From CBDIDH01 sp965277595 (GTDB lineage: Bacteria > Planctomycetota > Planctomycetia > Isosphaerales > Isosphaeraceae), in contig CBDIDH010000002.1 in assembly GCA_965277595.1 (NCBI GenBank), positions 4,340,001-4,404,000 on the forward strand: a DNA stretch of 64,000 nt. The letters are read 5' to 3'. This document shows positions 52,520 to 61,716 of this stretch, piece by piece. The translations under genes were made by a program, and so were the position numbers. Position 1 is the first letter of the stretch; each line of letters begins with the position of its first letter. The notes under the pieces are model-generated. The model saw only the letters and a list, made by a program, of their open reading frames with translations. It did no database searches and was not told where the DNA came from.

Positions 52520-52795
52520 ATGCGAAAACGACCAGGATCGGACCAGATTGCCAAGACCCTCCGAGAGGTTCAGGCCGACCTTGACGCCGGTCTAAATGTT
52601 CACCAGGCCTGCCGCAAGGCCGGCTACGCGACGACCACCTACTACCGTTGGAAGGCCCTCCAGGAGAACCCCGTCACCGCCGAACAACTTCGCGTGTCCG
52701 AACTCGAAGCCGATGTCAGCCGGCTCAAGCTCCTCGTCGCCGAACTGGCCCTGGACCGTCGCATGTTACAGGAGGCCTTGAAAAAAAAGCCATGA
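52520..52795 (+). CDS. IS3-family transposase OrfA
   Basis: A 91-residue DNA-binding subunit with a helix-turn-helix (LNVHQACRKAGYATTTYYRWKAL) and a leucine-zipper-like coiled coil (ELEADVSRLKLLVAELALDRRMLQEAL). AGGAG precedes the ATG. At its end the run of eight A (52781-52788) is followed by GCC, the slippery site for the -1 programmed frameshift by which OrfA-OrfB fusion transposase is made; orfB lies in the -1 frame. The stop codon overlaps the ATG of orfB (ATGA at 52792). Confidence 0.92.
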   Translation: MRKRPGSDQIAKTLREVQADLDAGLNVHQACRKAGYATTTYYRWKALQENPVTAEQLRVSELEADVSRLKLLVAELALDRRMLQEALKKKP

Positions 52796-53694
52796 CTGCC
52801 GCCCGCCGCCGATTGATCGCTACCGAGGTAAGTGATCACTTCAACGTATCTGAACGTCGCGCGTCCCGGACGCTGGGCCTGTCCCGGTCCTGCCTCCGGT
52901 ACACGCCCGTCGCGCGGGACGAACAGGTGGCGTTGGCGCGACGGATCGAGGAGCTCGCCGGCACGCACCCGCGGTACGGATATCGGCGGATCTGGGCGCT
53001 GTTGGTCCGCGAAGGCTGGTCGGTCAACAAGAAGACGGTGCGTCGCCATTGGCGTCAGTTGGGGCTGAAACTGGCCGGGCCGAGGGCGAATTCCAAGCCC
53101 CGCCGGTCGCACGGCCAGGACGCGAACGCCTGTCACGTCCGCCCGTCGCGTGGTAAAGACGATGTTTGGACATAAGACTTTATCTTTGATCGTACAAGTG
53201 ATGGGCGGAGCCTGAAATGGCTGAGTCTGGTTGATGAGTACACTCGTGAATGCCTCGCGTTGGAGGCGCGTCGAGGCATGACCGCCGAGGAAATCCAGGT
53301 GATCCTGGCCGAGGTTGCCGCGCGTCGCGGCGGCCCGCCCCATCGGGTCCGCAGCGACAACGGGCCGGAGTTCGCGGCCCTGGCGGTGCGAAGTTGGCTG
53401 GAGTTGACCGGCTCCGGGACATTGTACGTCGCGCCGGGGAGCCCGTGGCAGAACGGTTATGCAGAGTCGTTTCACAGCAAGCTCCGCGACGAGTTCCTGG
53501 ACCGCGAGGAGTTCGAGAACGAAGTTCAAGCCAGGGCGTTGGGCGCGTTCTGGAAGGAGGAGTACAATACGGAACGCCCGCACAGTTCCCTGGGCTACCA
53601 GACCCCGACCGAGTTCGCGGCCACCCAAGGGAGGTACGTGCCGATCGAAGCGACCCCGATTGAGCCACCACCTGATGAACAACCGCACCCGTGA
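52792..53694 (+). pseudogene. IS3-family transposase OrfB interrupted by an in-frame TAA
   Basis: The integrase-like (rve) subunit is complete except for one stop codon at 53173-53175, after GKDDVWT. Downstream the same frame continues with DFIFDRTSDGRSLKWLSLVDEYTRE, SDNGPEFAALAVRSW and NGYAESFHSKLRDEFLDREEFENE, giving the DDE set (D in DFIFD, D in SDNGPE, E in AESFH). The stop immediately precedes the first catalytic Asp. Family members have a Trp, Tyr or Ser-type residue at this position. Without stop-codon readthrough, no active transposase is made. N-terminal HTH_21 block HPRYGYRRIWALLVREGW is intact. Confidence 0.88.
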
Positions 53695-53802
53695 TTCCCA
53701 TTATCCCTGGACCAAGAAATGGGGAGCAGGCCATCTTTCGGCTTTTGTCCTTGAGATTTTCGATCCTCCGCGCTTTCGCAAGCTCAAAAATCGCGTCGGG
53801 CC

Positions 53803-56800
53803 TCAATGGTCGACGGGCTTCTGGGTGAGCAAAAAGGCAATCAGGCGATAGAAATCGGCCTCGGGAATCTGGGTGGAGAAGCCGGCGGGCATCGGTGAGA
53901 GTGGGGCGATGGTTTGCTCGTCCACGGAGTCGCGGGGGATGCGGACGTCCTTGCCCTGGGCATCGGCAAGGACGAGGATCGCGCCTTCCTCGCGGAGCAA
54001 GAGGCCGGAGACGACCCGGCCGTCCTTGAGCGCGAGGGTCGTGAGGCGGAAGGTCTGGTCAACGTTCCGGCTCGGGTCGAGGATATCTTCAAGAAGGCGG
54101 TCGACGCCGCGAAGGCCGACGCCGTCAAGCTGCGGGCCGACCTTGCCTCCTTTGCCATTAAGCTGATGGCACGCGGCGCAGTTGGTCTCAAAAACCTGGG
54201 CGCCGGCGTTCGCCTCGGCCCTGGCGCGGAGGAAGCCGACGCGTCGGGCGGTGATGAGGGCCTCGGTGGCCTTGTCGGCCGGGGGAAGACCGCGGAGGAG
54301 CGTTTGCAACCGCGCGGAGAGGTCGGGAATCCCCGCGTTGCCGAGCGGACCGGCCACGCGGTTTTCTTGAAGCAAGCGGGCCGAAGCCTTGCCCGAGGCG
54401 ACGGCGTCAAGCAGCGCCTCGGCGCCAGGCTTGCGGGTCACGAGACCGGCGGCAATCGCCGATTGTAGGCGATCGGGCGCGGTGGGCAGGGCGGCGACGA
54501 GAAGCCCCTGCGCCTCGGCCTGGCCCCCCGAGGCGAGCAAGGCCGCGGCGCGCTCGCGGATCGGCAGAGGGCGAGCGGGATCGTTCAGGAGGCGGGCAAG
54601 AACGGGAACCGCCGTTTTAGGGTCGATCGACGCGAGCGCAGTGAGGGCCTCGGCGGAGTTCTCGCGATTGATCAGGAGAGTGAGGCGATCCACGACGCCT
54701 GTTAACCGGAGCGAACCGGCGAGACTGATCCCGGCGGCAACCTCGTTGACGGCTTTGGAATCCAGCAAGGACTGCGCGAGCGACAAGGCATAGGCGCGGC
54801 CCGGTTCGGTGAGCGCAACGCCGCGCTCTTGCAAGCCCTGCTGATACGCCTTGAAGACGTCCACCTGAGCATTCCAAGGAGCGAGGTTGAGGGCTTTGAG
54901 GCGTTCCAGCAAGCCTTCGTAAACAACGGGGTCGCCGTATCGGGCGATGTGATGGACCTCGCGGGCAATTGAATCGCGCGAGGCATTGGGTCTGGCCAGA
55001 TAGTCAAAGAGAAAACGCGCCGAGGCCGCCGAGGGGACGCCCGGCGCGATGTCGGCGATATCGGCTTGCTGGCGATCGCTGAGCGTCTTGAGATCAAGAT
55101 GTGCCCAGGCGTCGTCGGTTCGAAGTTGATCGCGGAGAGCCATGCGGAGGACGTGCGTCAGGTGGGTGTCGTCGGCCGGGGTCGTGGCTCGGAGAGCGAG
55201 AAGGGGCGAGATATTCGCGTCGTCGGGGTGTCGCGCGAGGGCTTCCGCGGCCGTACGGCGAACGAGGGCGTCGGGGTCGTTGAGGGCCTTTCGAGCGAGT
55301 TCGAAGAGCGCGGCGTCGTTTTTTTCGCGCTCACCGACGACGCGGAGGGCATGAATTCGGAGGGCGCGGTCGGAGTCGTCGTTGAGGGCGTGGGCGAGGA
55401 TTTCATCCTTGAGAAGGCCGAGGCGTTGCAAGATCCAGAGGGCATGGACCCGGCCCCAGCCCTTGTCGTGAGACAGGACCAGGTTTTCCAGATGAGCGGC
55501 GGAGTCGATGCCTTTCAGATGCAGGACAAGGCGGTTGGACGCCAGGGTGCGGACGGCGAGGTTGGGGTCGTTGAGTTGCGTGATCAACACTTTTATCGTC
55601 GGCGCATCCCCGGTGCCCGGTTCGAGAGGGCCGAAGTCGGTCAACGGAGGAAGTGCGGCCTTGCCGTCTTTTCCTTTATAGACGATTCGCCAGATTCGCC
55701 CGCGCTCGCGGTCGCGGCCGGGGTGGGTGAGGGGAACCTCGTAGTGGCCGATGATCCGGTTGTAAAAGTCGGCGACGTAGAGAGCGCCATCGGGGCCGAG
55801 CTCCATGTCGGAAGGGCGGAACCAGGGGTCGTCGCTCTTGAGGAAGTCGGGCAGGGGGGTTGCTTTCGGGGTCGCGCCGTGCCAGTCGACGCGATCGTGG
55901 TTGATCCGGTTCGTGACGACGTTGCCGACGAAGATCGTGTCGCGGTATTCCTCGGGAAACTGGCTGGCCGCATAGACGACGATTCCCGAAATGGCGGTCG
56001 AGCCGTGGTCGTGCGCGGTCATCTCGGGCGCGAAGCCGAGGCCGTCGTCGGGCTTGCCGAAGCTGGGATAATAGCCACCCCGCAATAGCTGATAGATCGG
56101 CTTCGTGTGACAGTCGGACGAATAAAGATTGCCGAGCGCATCAAAGGCGAGGCCGAAGGGGTTCACCTGACCGTGGCTGAAGTATTCCAGGTGCGAGCCG
56201 TCGGGACGCATCCGATACACGTTTCCCGATTGCATCGTGATCGCCGCCTTATCCGCGCCCGAGACGGTTGACTCATTCGAGAAGCCGTGACAGGCGTAGA
56301 TCCAGCCGTCAGCGCCCCAGGAAAAGGCGTTGGTCATGCCGTGGGTGTCGCGCGAGCCGTAGGTCTGATAGACAGGTTCTTTCTTTCCTGAACCGTCGAT
56401 CCTGAGAATATCAGGAATACTGTGCACCAGGGCCGACTTGCCGCCGGGCATGGGCAAGATGCCGATCGGGATGTTCAGGCCGCTGGCGAAGGTCGTGATC
56501 GTGCCCGCGTGACCGTCGGGACCGAAGTCAGAGAGAATCTTGACGCCGTCGCGCGGGGTCTGGCCGGCGGGGGCGGGAAAGGGATATTCGAGCGTATCGG
56601 TCACCCAGAGCCGGCCGCGGTCATCAAAGGCGATGTTCAGCGGCTTGTGAATCTCTGGTTCCGAGGCGACAAGCTGCGCCTCGAATCCTTCAGGGAGGTG
56701 GAAGAGAGCTTTTTCCTCGGCCGGAGTTCTTGGCGGGGCCTTGGAAACGGCGTCCTGGGCCGTTGTCGGCTGCCCGAGAACCAGGAGTAACGCCAGGGCC

Positions 56801-56829
56801 AGGCCGACGGCAGTTCGAAAGGGTCGCAT
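53803..56829 (-). CDS. PVC-type membrane-bound dehydrogenase/haem-binding CxxCH protein
   Basis: A 1008-residue secreted protein found almost only in the PVC superphylum. It has a signal peptide (AVGLALALLLVLGQPTTAQ), an N-terminal beta-propeller like that of sorbosone/glucose dehydrogenases (PEGFEAQLVASEPEI, GSRDTHGMTNAFSWGADG, ELGPDGALYVADFYNR), a region of HEAT-like helices (LARKALNDPDALVRRTAAEAL) and a C-terminal cytochrome c domain with CAACHQ (Cys884, Cys887, His888) and the putative haem-binding tail GRVVSGLLLREEGAILVLADAQG. It presumably oxidises a sugar or polyol and passes electrons to haem. ATG at 56829 is chosen; a TTG at 56862 is in frame. It stands alone. Confidence 0.92.
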   Translation of the reverse strand: MRPFRTAVGLALALLLVLGQPTTAQDAVSKAPPRTPAEEKALFHLPEGFEAQLVASEPEIHKPLNIAFDDRGRLWVTDTLEYPFPAPAGQTPRDGVKILSDFGPDGHAGTITTFASGLNIPIGILPMPGGKSALVHSIPDILRIDGSGKKEPVYQTYGSRDTHGMTNAFSWGADGWIYACHGFSNESTVSGADKAAITMQSGNVYRMRPDGSHLEYFSHGQVNPFGLAFDALGNLYSSDCHTKPIYQLLRGGYYPSFGKPDDGLGFAPEMTAHDHGSTAISGIVVYAASQFPEEYRDTIFVGNVVTNRINHDRVDWHGATPKATPLPDFLKSDDPWFRPSDMELGPDGALYVADFYNRIIGHYEVPLTHPGRDRERGRIWRIVYKGKDGKAALPPLTDFGPLEPGTGDAPTIKVLITQLNDPNLAVRTLASNRLVLHLKGIDSAAHLENLVLSHDKGWGRVHALWILQRLGLLKDEILAHALNDDSDRALRIHALRVVGEREKNDAALFELARKALNDPDALVRRTAAEALARHPDDANISPLLALRATTPADDTHLTHVLRMALRDQLRTDDAWAHLDLKTLSDRQQADIADIAPGVPSAASARFLFDYLARPNASRDSIAREVHHIARYGDPVVYEGLLERLKALNLAPWNAQVDVFKAYQQGLQERGVALTEPGRAYALSLAQSLLDSKAVNEVAAGISLAGSLRLTGVVDRLTLLINRENSAEALTALASIDPKTAVPVLARLLNDPARPLPIRERAAALLASGGQAEAQGLLVAALPTAPDRLQSAIAAGLVTRKPGAEALLDAVASGKASARLLQENRVAGPLGNAGIPDLSARLQTLLRGLPPADKATEALITARRVGFLRARAEANAGAQVFETNCAACHQLNGKGGKVGPQLDGVGLRGVDRLLEDILDPSRNVDQTFRLTTLALKDGRVVSGLLLREEGAILVLADAQGKDVRIPRDSVDEQTIAPLSPMPAGFSTQIPEADFYRLIAFLLTQKPVDH

Positions 56830-57061
56830 CGTGGGAAGACTCTCCGGCGCACTTCGCTTCAAACGGGGCGGCGTGGGTGAAGGTTCATGATCGGGTTTCG
56901 GGCGGGGGAAAACAAGATTGGCGCGGTGTCTTCGAACGCCAGGGTTGGGAGGTTGCGATTCTCTGGAAACCGCATGACGATGTGTCGACGTCGAAGGACT
57001 GTCCCGATAAACTCAACGCAACTCAAGATTTCCGGCAGGATCAAACGGAGTGTATCCCCCC

Positions 57062-58051
57062 ATGCGACGACGTCGATCGGTTCGAAAGATCGGGATCATC
57101 GCCGTCGTGGCCGCGCTGGGATGTGCCTGGGCGTCGCTTGGCTTGACCACCGAGGAAGAGAAAAAGGGCGAAGTCGCGATCGTGCCGCGATGGAAGGTCG
57201 GCGAGCATCGACGCTATGAGAGGGTCAAGTCGCGGCAAAAGACACTCGGCGATGAGTCGGTGAAGGCGATCGGACGAGGGCCGATTGATCTCACGGTGAT
57301 CGAGGCCGGGGAGAAAGGCTTTCTCGTGCGCTGGAAGATCGGTCCGATCAAGGCCGATGATTCCGAGGAGGCGGCCGACCCGAGAACTCGCGCGATGAGC
57401 CAGCTCGTCGAGGGGATGGAGATCGACCTGGAACTCGACGACGCGGCGGCAGTCACGGGAATTCGGAACTGGATCGAGGTCAAGGCCGCGGCCTCGAAGA
57501 TCGCCGACCTGATTTTCCAGCCGAAGGCGAACGACGAGGCCGACAAGAAGGCCAAGGCCGCGGCGCGATCGAGCTTTGACGCAATCTTCGCGAACAAAGC
57601 CACGATCACGCAGATTTTCACCAAGGAACCCACAAGTTTCTTCATGCCGATCGGCGGCGTCTTTCCGGGCGTTGGGACGTCTTTAGAATACGAAGATCGC
57701 CTGCCGAACCCGCTGGGCGGCCCGCCGTTCCCGAGCCGAGCCAGGTTCACGCTCGCCTCGTACAACCGCTCGACAGGTCGCGCCCTGGTCTCCTGGACGC
57801 AGACCCTCGACCCGAACGCGTCAGCCAGGATCTTGCACGAAACGATGCAGGGGGTCGCCAAGCGGACAGGGAAAAAATTGCCCGCGATCGACGAGTTCCA
57901 ACCTCTTTCGATCGAGGATCGCGCCCAGTTCGTCATCGACACGAGGACCGGCTGGGTGGAGCAGTTCACGCAGTCGAGGACGACGAAGATCCGAGACAGT
58001 TCGCAGGAAGACAGTCTGTCGATGACCCGGGACTTGACACTATCGAAGTGA
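57062..58051 (+). CDS. Secreted hypothetical protein
   Basis: A 329-residue exported protein with an N-terminal hydrophobic segment (IGIIAVVAALGCAWASLGL) preceded by arginines; Cys in ALGC could make it a lipoprotein. The mature region begins with WKVGEHRRYERVKSR and has beta-strand-rich blocks (GRGPIDLTVIEAGEKGFLVRWKIG, TSLEYEDRLPNPLGGPPFPSRARFTL), reminiscent of the DUF6263-type proteins but not firmly assigned. Convergent with the VOC gene; a hairpin lies between. Start uncertain: ATG at 57062, GTG at 57050. Confidence 0.75.
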   Translation: MRRRRSVRKIGIIAVVAALGCAWASLGLTTEEEKKGEVAIVPRWKVGEHRRYERVKSRQKTLGDESVKAIGRGPIDLTVIEAGEKGFLVRWKIGPIKADDSEEAADPRTRAMSQLVEGMEIDLELDDAAAVTGIRNWIEVKAAASKIADLIFQPKANDEADKKAKAAARSSFDAIFANKATITQIFTKEPTSFFMPIGGVFPGVGTSLEYEDRLPNPLGGPPFPSRARFTLASYNRSTGRALVSWTQTLDPNASARILHETMQGVAKRTGKKLPAIDEFQPLSIEDRAQFVIDTRTGWVEQFTQSRTTKIRDSSQEDSLSMTRDLTLSK

Positions 58052-58079
58052 AGTGAAAAGGCCAGGGCCAGGTTTCACT
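58052..58079. terminator. Small hairpin between convergent genes
   Basis: AGTGAAA (58052-58058) pairs with TTTCACT (58073-58079) around the 14-base loop AGGCCAGGGCCAGG. It lies in the 29-base gap between two convergent stop codons, so it may serve both strands. Confidence 0.35.
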
Positions 58080-58080
58080 C

Positions 58081-58482
58081 TCACGGGGCGGGTTTGGTCC
58101 AGGTAAAAAGCGTGATCGCCGTTCCTTCGGGGTCGTGAAGGCGAACCTCGCGGTAGGATTCACGGTCATTCTCAAGGGCCTCGGTGACGGAAACGCCCGC
58201 GGCGAGGAGTCGAGAGCGCTCGGCGTCGACGTCGGCGACGCGGAAGTGAAGGCGGACGTGATAGACGGCCTCGCAACGCGCCACGCCGCGACGCAAGGCG
58301 AGGTGGCCGTGGCCCTGACCATGCCCCGCGCCCAGAAGGGCGAACCCGTTCGGCTCATCGTTGACCAGAAGCTGGAGGCGGAGAGTTTCCACGTACCAGC
58401 GGACTGTCTCCGGCCAATCGAAGACGCGGACCTCGGTCATGAACAGTTCGAGCGGAGCGAGCGCGACGCGGGTCTCGGGCAT
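58081..58482 (-). CDS. VOC/glyoxalase-like domain protein
   Basis: A 133-residue protein with one vicinal-oxygen-chelate module: ELFMTEVRVFDWPETVRWYVETLRL, NGFALLGAGHGQGHGHLALR, VYHVRLHFRVADVDAERSRLLAAGV and EVRLHDPEGTAITLFTW. Metal ligands of the paired betaalphabetabetabeta units cannot be confirmed by sight. Members include lyases, dioxygenases and antibiotic-binding proteins; substrate unknown. The start MPETRVALAP at 58482 is preferred; the frame runs upstream into the family A repeat. Confidence 0.8.
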   Translation of the reverse strand: MPETRVALAPLELFMTEVRVFDWPETVRWYVETLRLQLLVNDEPNGFALLGAGHGQGHGHLALRRGVARCEAVYHVRLHFRVADVDAERSRLLAAGVSVTEALENDRESYREVRLHDPEGTAITLFTWTKPAP

Positions 58483-58530
58483 GATCGGTTCCGGGTTCCA
58501 GGGTCGGGCGCGAAAGAATTGCAAAGTCCC

Positions 58531-58597
58531 GATGAACAATGTCCAATGACCGAAAAAATTCGCCTTTTTGGTCATCGGTCATCATACATTGGTCATC
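58531..58597. repeat. Heptad repeat family A, inverted arms
   Basis: GATGAAC, AATGTCC, AATGACC (58531-58551) against GGTCATC, GGTCATC, ATACATT, GGTCATC (58570-58597) with a short A/T-rich loop. It is located in the region between the VOC gene and lysS. Confidence 0.75.
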
Positions 58598-58739
58598 GAA
58601 GAGACCGGCTTTGCAACCCTCCTGAGGTCGGGCGGCGGTTGGCGTTGACCGAAATCGCATTTATCCTACAATTTGCCTCAAGTCTTTGCAGGGTCCGTGA
58701 ACCGGACCTTTTCCGATCGACGCGAAGCAAGGCGGGGTG

Positions 58740-60212
58740 ATGGCCGACGAGTCGAGAGAAAGCCTGGAGGCGGTCCGTTCCGAAAAGCTCAAGACGATCG
58801 CCGCGCTCGGACACGATCCCTGGGGGTCTCGGTTCGACGGGCATCAGGCGATTGCCGACGTCCGCGCCCTGACCCTTCCCGAAGGCGCGGGGTCGAACGA
58901 GATCGTCGGCCCAACAGCGCGGATCGCCGGTCGGATCATCTTGCGACGCGGACAGGGGAAGGTCAACTTCCTTCAGGTCCGCGACTGGACGGGCACGATT
59001 CAGGTTTTTCTCGGCAAGAATCAGGTTGGCGACGCCGCCTGGGCGCTTGCAGGAGAACTTGACCTGGGGGACCTGATCGGCGTCGACGGCACGCTCGGAT
59101 ACACGAAGACGGGCGAGTTGACCGTCTTCGCCACGGCCCTGACGTTCCTGGGCAAGAGCCTGCTGCCGCCGCCCGAGAAGTGGCACGGCCTGACCGACGT
59201 CGAGCAGCGGTCGAGGCAGAGGTATGTTGACCTCTTCAGCAATCCCGAATCGCTGAACACGTTTCTCGGCCGATCGAAGATCGTCGCGGCTTTTCGACGC
59301 GTTTTAACGGAGCGCGGATATATCGAGGTCGAGACGCCGACGATGCAGTCGATCGCCGGAGGCGCCGCGGCGAAACCCTTCGTGACGCATCACAATGCGC
59401 TCGATATCCCGCTCTTTATGCGGATCGCGCCCGAACTGTATTTGAAGCGGCTGCTGGTCGGCGGCATGGAGCGGGTCTTTGAGATCGGCAGGGTTTATCG
59501 GAACGAGGGGATCAGCCCGAAACATAACCCCGAGTTCACGATGCTGGAAGCCTATCAGGCGTACGGCGATTATCAGAGCATGATGGACCTGACCGAGGGC
59601 CTCCTCTGCGCCGCGATCGACGCGGTGGACGGAATTTATCAACGTCCCTGGGGCGAGGCCACGGTTGATTTCACGCCTCCCTGGCCGCGCAAGAGGTACG
59701 ACGACCTCTTGCGGGAGTTCGCGGGCGTTGACGTCGGCGACCTGGCCGCGCTCAAGGCCAAAGCCGAGGCGATGGGGATTGCGTTCGACGGGCGCGACCC
59801 GGACGTCGTGGCGAATGATCTTTTCGAGGAATGCGTTGAGGACAGGCTGGAAGGTCCGGTCTTCGTCGTGGATTATCCGTCCGCGATCTGTCCGCTGACG
59901 AAGCGAAAAGCCGGTGACCCGAAGTTCGCCGAGCGGTTCGAGCTATTCGTGCGCGGGATGGAGCTGGCCAACGCGTACACGGAGCTGAATGATCCGTTCT
60001 TGCAGGACGAGCTTTTTCACAAGCAGCTTGCCGGCCAGAAGGAAGACGACTCGATGGCGCGGGTTGACGACGATTTCGTCCGCGCCCTGAAACACGCGAT
60101 GCCGCCGGCCGGTGGCCTGGGAGTCGGCATGGACCGGCTCTGCATGCTTTTGATGAACCAGGCGAGCATCCGCGACGTGATCCTCTTCCCGCTGATGAGG
60201 CCGCAGACCTGA
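58740..60212 (+). CDS. lysS: Lysyl-tRNA synthetase, class II
   Basis: Charges tRNA-Lys; 490 residues. An OB-fold anticodon-binding domain (RIAGRIILRRGQGKVNFLQVRDWTG) is followed by the class II core with motif 1 region (FLGRSKIVAAFRRVLTERGYIEVETPTMQ), motif 2 (MERVFEIGRVYRNEGISPKHNPEFTMLE) and motif 3 (GGLGVGMDRLCMLL). The start at 58740 (after GTG at 58737) fits with GGCGGGG upstream. The gene lies just before lolC-lolD in the same direction. Confidence 0.97.
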   Translation: MADESRESLEAVRSEKLKTIAALGHDPWGSRFDGHQAIADVRALTLPEGAGSNEIVGPTARIAGRIILRRGQGKVNFLQVRDWTGTIQVFLGKNQVGDAAWALAGELDLGDLIGVDGTLGYTKTGELTVFATALTFLGKSLLPPPEKWHGLTDVEQRSRQRYVDLFSNPESLNTFLGRSKIVAAFRRVLTERGYIEVETPTMQSIAGGAAAKPFVTHHNALDIPLFMRIAPELYLKRLLVGGMERVFEIGRVYRNEGISPKHNPEFTMLEAYQAYGDYQSMMDLTEGLLCAAIDAVDGIYQRPWGEATVDFTPPWPRKRYDDLLREFAGVDVGDLAALKAKAEAMGIAFDGRDPDVVANDLFEECVEDRLEGPVFVVDYPSAICPLTKRKAGDPKFAERFELFVRGMELANAYTELNDPFLQDELFHKQLAGQKEDDSMARVDDDFVRALKHAMPPAGGLGVGMDRLCMLLMNQASIRDVILFPLMRPQT

Positions 60213-60260
60213 TTTCTGGGACGACCGAACGAACGCCGATCCACGGAGGGAGCCGACGTC

Positions 60261-61697
60261 GTGTACAAGTATCTGCTCTGCTGGCGGTATTTGAAGACCC
60301 GGTACATCGCGCTCGCGAGCGTGATCAGCGTGATGCTCGGGGTGGCCACGATGATCGTGGTGAACTCGGTCATGGCTGGGTTCTCGGACAAGATGCGCGA
60401 CCGGCTCCACGGAGTCCTCGCCGATGTCGTGGTCGAGTCGTTCAGCCTGGACGGCTTTTATGACTCGGACGAGGTCAAGGCCCGGATCATGGAAGCGGCC
60501 GGCGAGGACGTGCAGGCGATGGCCGCGACGATGGAAGTGTACGGCCTGATGATGTTTCAGGTCGGCAACCAGAAGTGGCCCCGGCAGGTCCAGATCATCG
60601 GCGTCGAGCCTGTGGAACGGGCCAAGACGGGCGACTTCGCCGAGTTCCTCTTCACCGGGAAAAAGGTCCGCGACAAGAGGGGTCGGGTGATCGACGAGAA
60701 GATCAGCCCGCCGTCGTTCAAGGTCGCCGAGGCGCTTCGGCTCAACTCGACCCCCGCCGGGCAGGTCCTCAAGGACATGGCGCCCGACGACCCCTTCGTC
60801 AAGGAAGTCCGCCGCGAGATGGAGCAACAAGCTCCCGACCGAGGCGCGATCATCGGCTGGGCGCTTGGGACGATTCACCGGGGCGGGCAAGAGGCCGATA
60901 CGTTCATCGCTCCGCCAGGAACGCGCGTCGGCCTGGTCTTTCCCAAGGCGGGCAACCGTCCCGAGGCCGCCTACGATGATTTCTCGGTCGTCGGCTACTT
61001 CAAGAGCGGGATGAGCGAGTACGACTCAAGCCATGTTTACGTCCCACTCGATCGACTCCAGACAATGCGGCTTCTCGTCGACGAGCAAGGCCGGGGGGCG
61101 GTCAACGCGATTCAGATCAAGGTCAAGCCCGGGGTCGACATCGATGCCTTGAAGTTCAAGGTCCAGAATGCGCTCGAAAGCTTGCGGCCGATGGGGTTCC
61201 GGGTGGCGACCTGGGAGGACAAGCAAGGCCCCTTGCTCGCGGCCGTGGCGATCGAGCAGAGCATCTTGAACCTGCTTCTGTTCTTCATCATCGCGGTCGC
61301 GGGGTTCGGAATCCTGGCGATCTTCTTCATGATCGTCGTCGAGAAGACGCGCGACATCGGCATCATGAAGGCGCTGGGCGCGTCGACGGCGGGGGTTCGG
61401 GGAATCTTCCTCGGTTATGGGCTCTTGCTCGGGGTCGTCGGCAGTGGGGTCGGCATGGCCGGGGGCTTGCTCTTCGTGGCGAACATCAACGCGATCGAGA
61501 AGCAACTCAGCCGGGTGCTCGGCCACCGGGTCTTTGACGACACGGTCTATTATTTCAGCGAGATTCCCACGCTTGTCGAGCCCTGGACGGTCTTCTGGAT
61601 TGTCCTCGGCGCTCTCTTCATTGCCGCCGCGGCGAGCGTCTGGCCGGCGCAACGAGCCGCCAAGCTGCATCCGGTCAAGGCGCTTCGGTTCGAGTAA
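60261..61697 (+). CDS. LolC/LolE-type ABC transporter permease
   Basis: Membrane subunit of a MacB/FtsX-type ABC transporter. It has an N-terminal helix (YIALASVISVMLGVATMIVVNSVMAGF), a long periplasmic domain (~residues 40-325) and three C-terminal helices (LLFFIIAVAGFGILAIFFMIVVEKTRDIGIMKALGAS with the FtsX signature, then two more). The KALGAS-type coupling helix and C-terminal VWPAQRAAKLHPVKALRFE are typical of LolC/E, which extract lipoproteins for transport to the outer membrane. The ATPase is the next gene. GTG start behind GGAGGGAG. Substrate assignment (lipoproteins) is inferred. Confidence 0.88.
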   Translation: MYKYLLCWRYLKTRYIALASVISVMLGVATMIVVNSVMAGFSDKMRDRLHGVLADVVVESFSLDGFYDSDEVKARIMEAAGEDVQAMAATMEVYGLMMFQVGNQKWPRQVQIIGVEPVERAKTGDFAEFLFTGKKVRDKRGRVIDEKISPPSFKVAEALRLNSTPAGQVLKDMAPDDPFVKEVRREMEQQAPDRGAIIGWALGTIHRGGQEADTFIAPPGTRVGLVFPKAGNRPEAAYDDFSVVGYFKSGMSEYDSSHVYVPLDRLQTMRLLVDEQGRGAVNAIQIKVKPGVDIDALKFKVQNALESLRPMGFRVATWEDKQGPLLAAVAIEQSILNLLLFFIIAVAGFGILAIFFMIVVEKTRDIGIMKALGASTAGVRGIFLGYGLLLGVVGSGVGMAGGLLFVANINAIEKQLSRVLGHRVFDDTVYYFSEIPTLVEPWTVFWIVLGALFIAAAASVWPAQRAAKLHPVKALRFE

Positions 61698-61716
61698 ATC
61701 GCGGGTATTCCTGGAG

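Larger units (their letters stand above)
52468..53714 (+). mobile_element. IS3-family insertion sequence, 1247 bp, decayed
   Basis: Imperfect terminal inverted repeats of 22 bases, 19 identical: TGGTCCAG-TCT-TAATGGGAATC (52468-52489) and, in inverse, TGGTCCAG-GGA-TAATGGGAATC (53693-53714). Inside are orfA and orfB in the typical overlapping order. No 3-5 base target duplication is visible next to the ends (AACC on the left, AGAA on the right), which suggests an old copy. The orfB frame is broken by a stop codon (see below). Confidence 0.9.

Noticed and set aside
53715..53802. Target-site duplication or second IS end
   Set aside because: The four to five bases on either side of the IS ends do not match, and no second inverted repeat was found.
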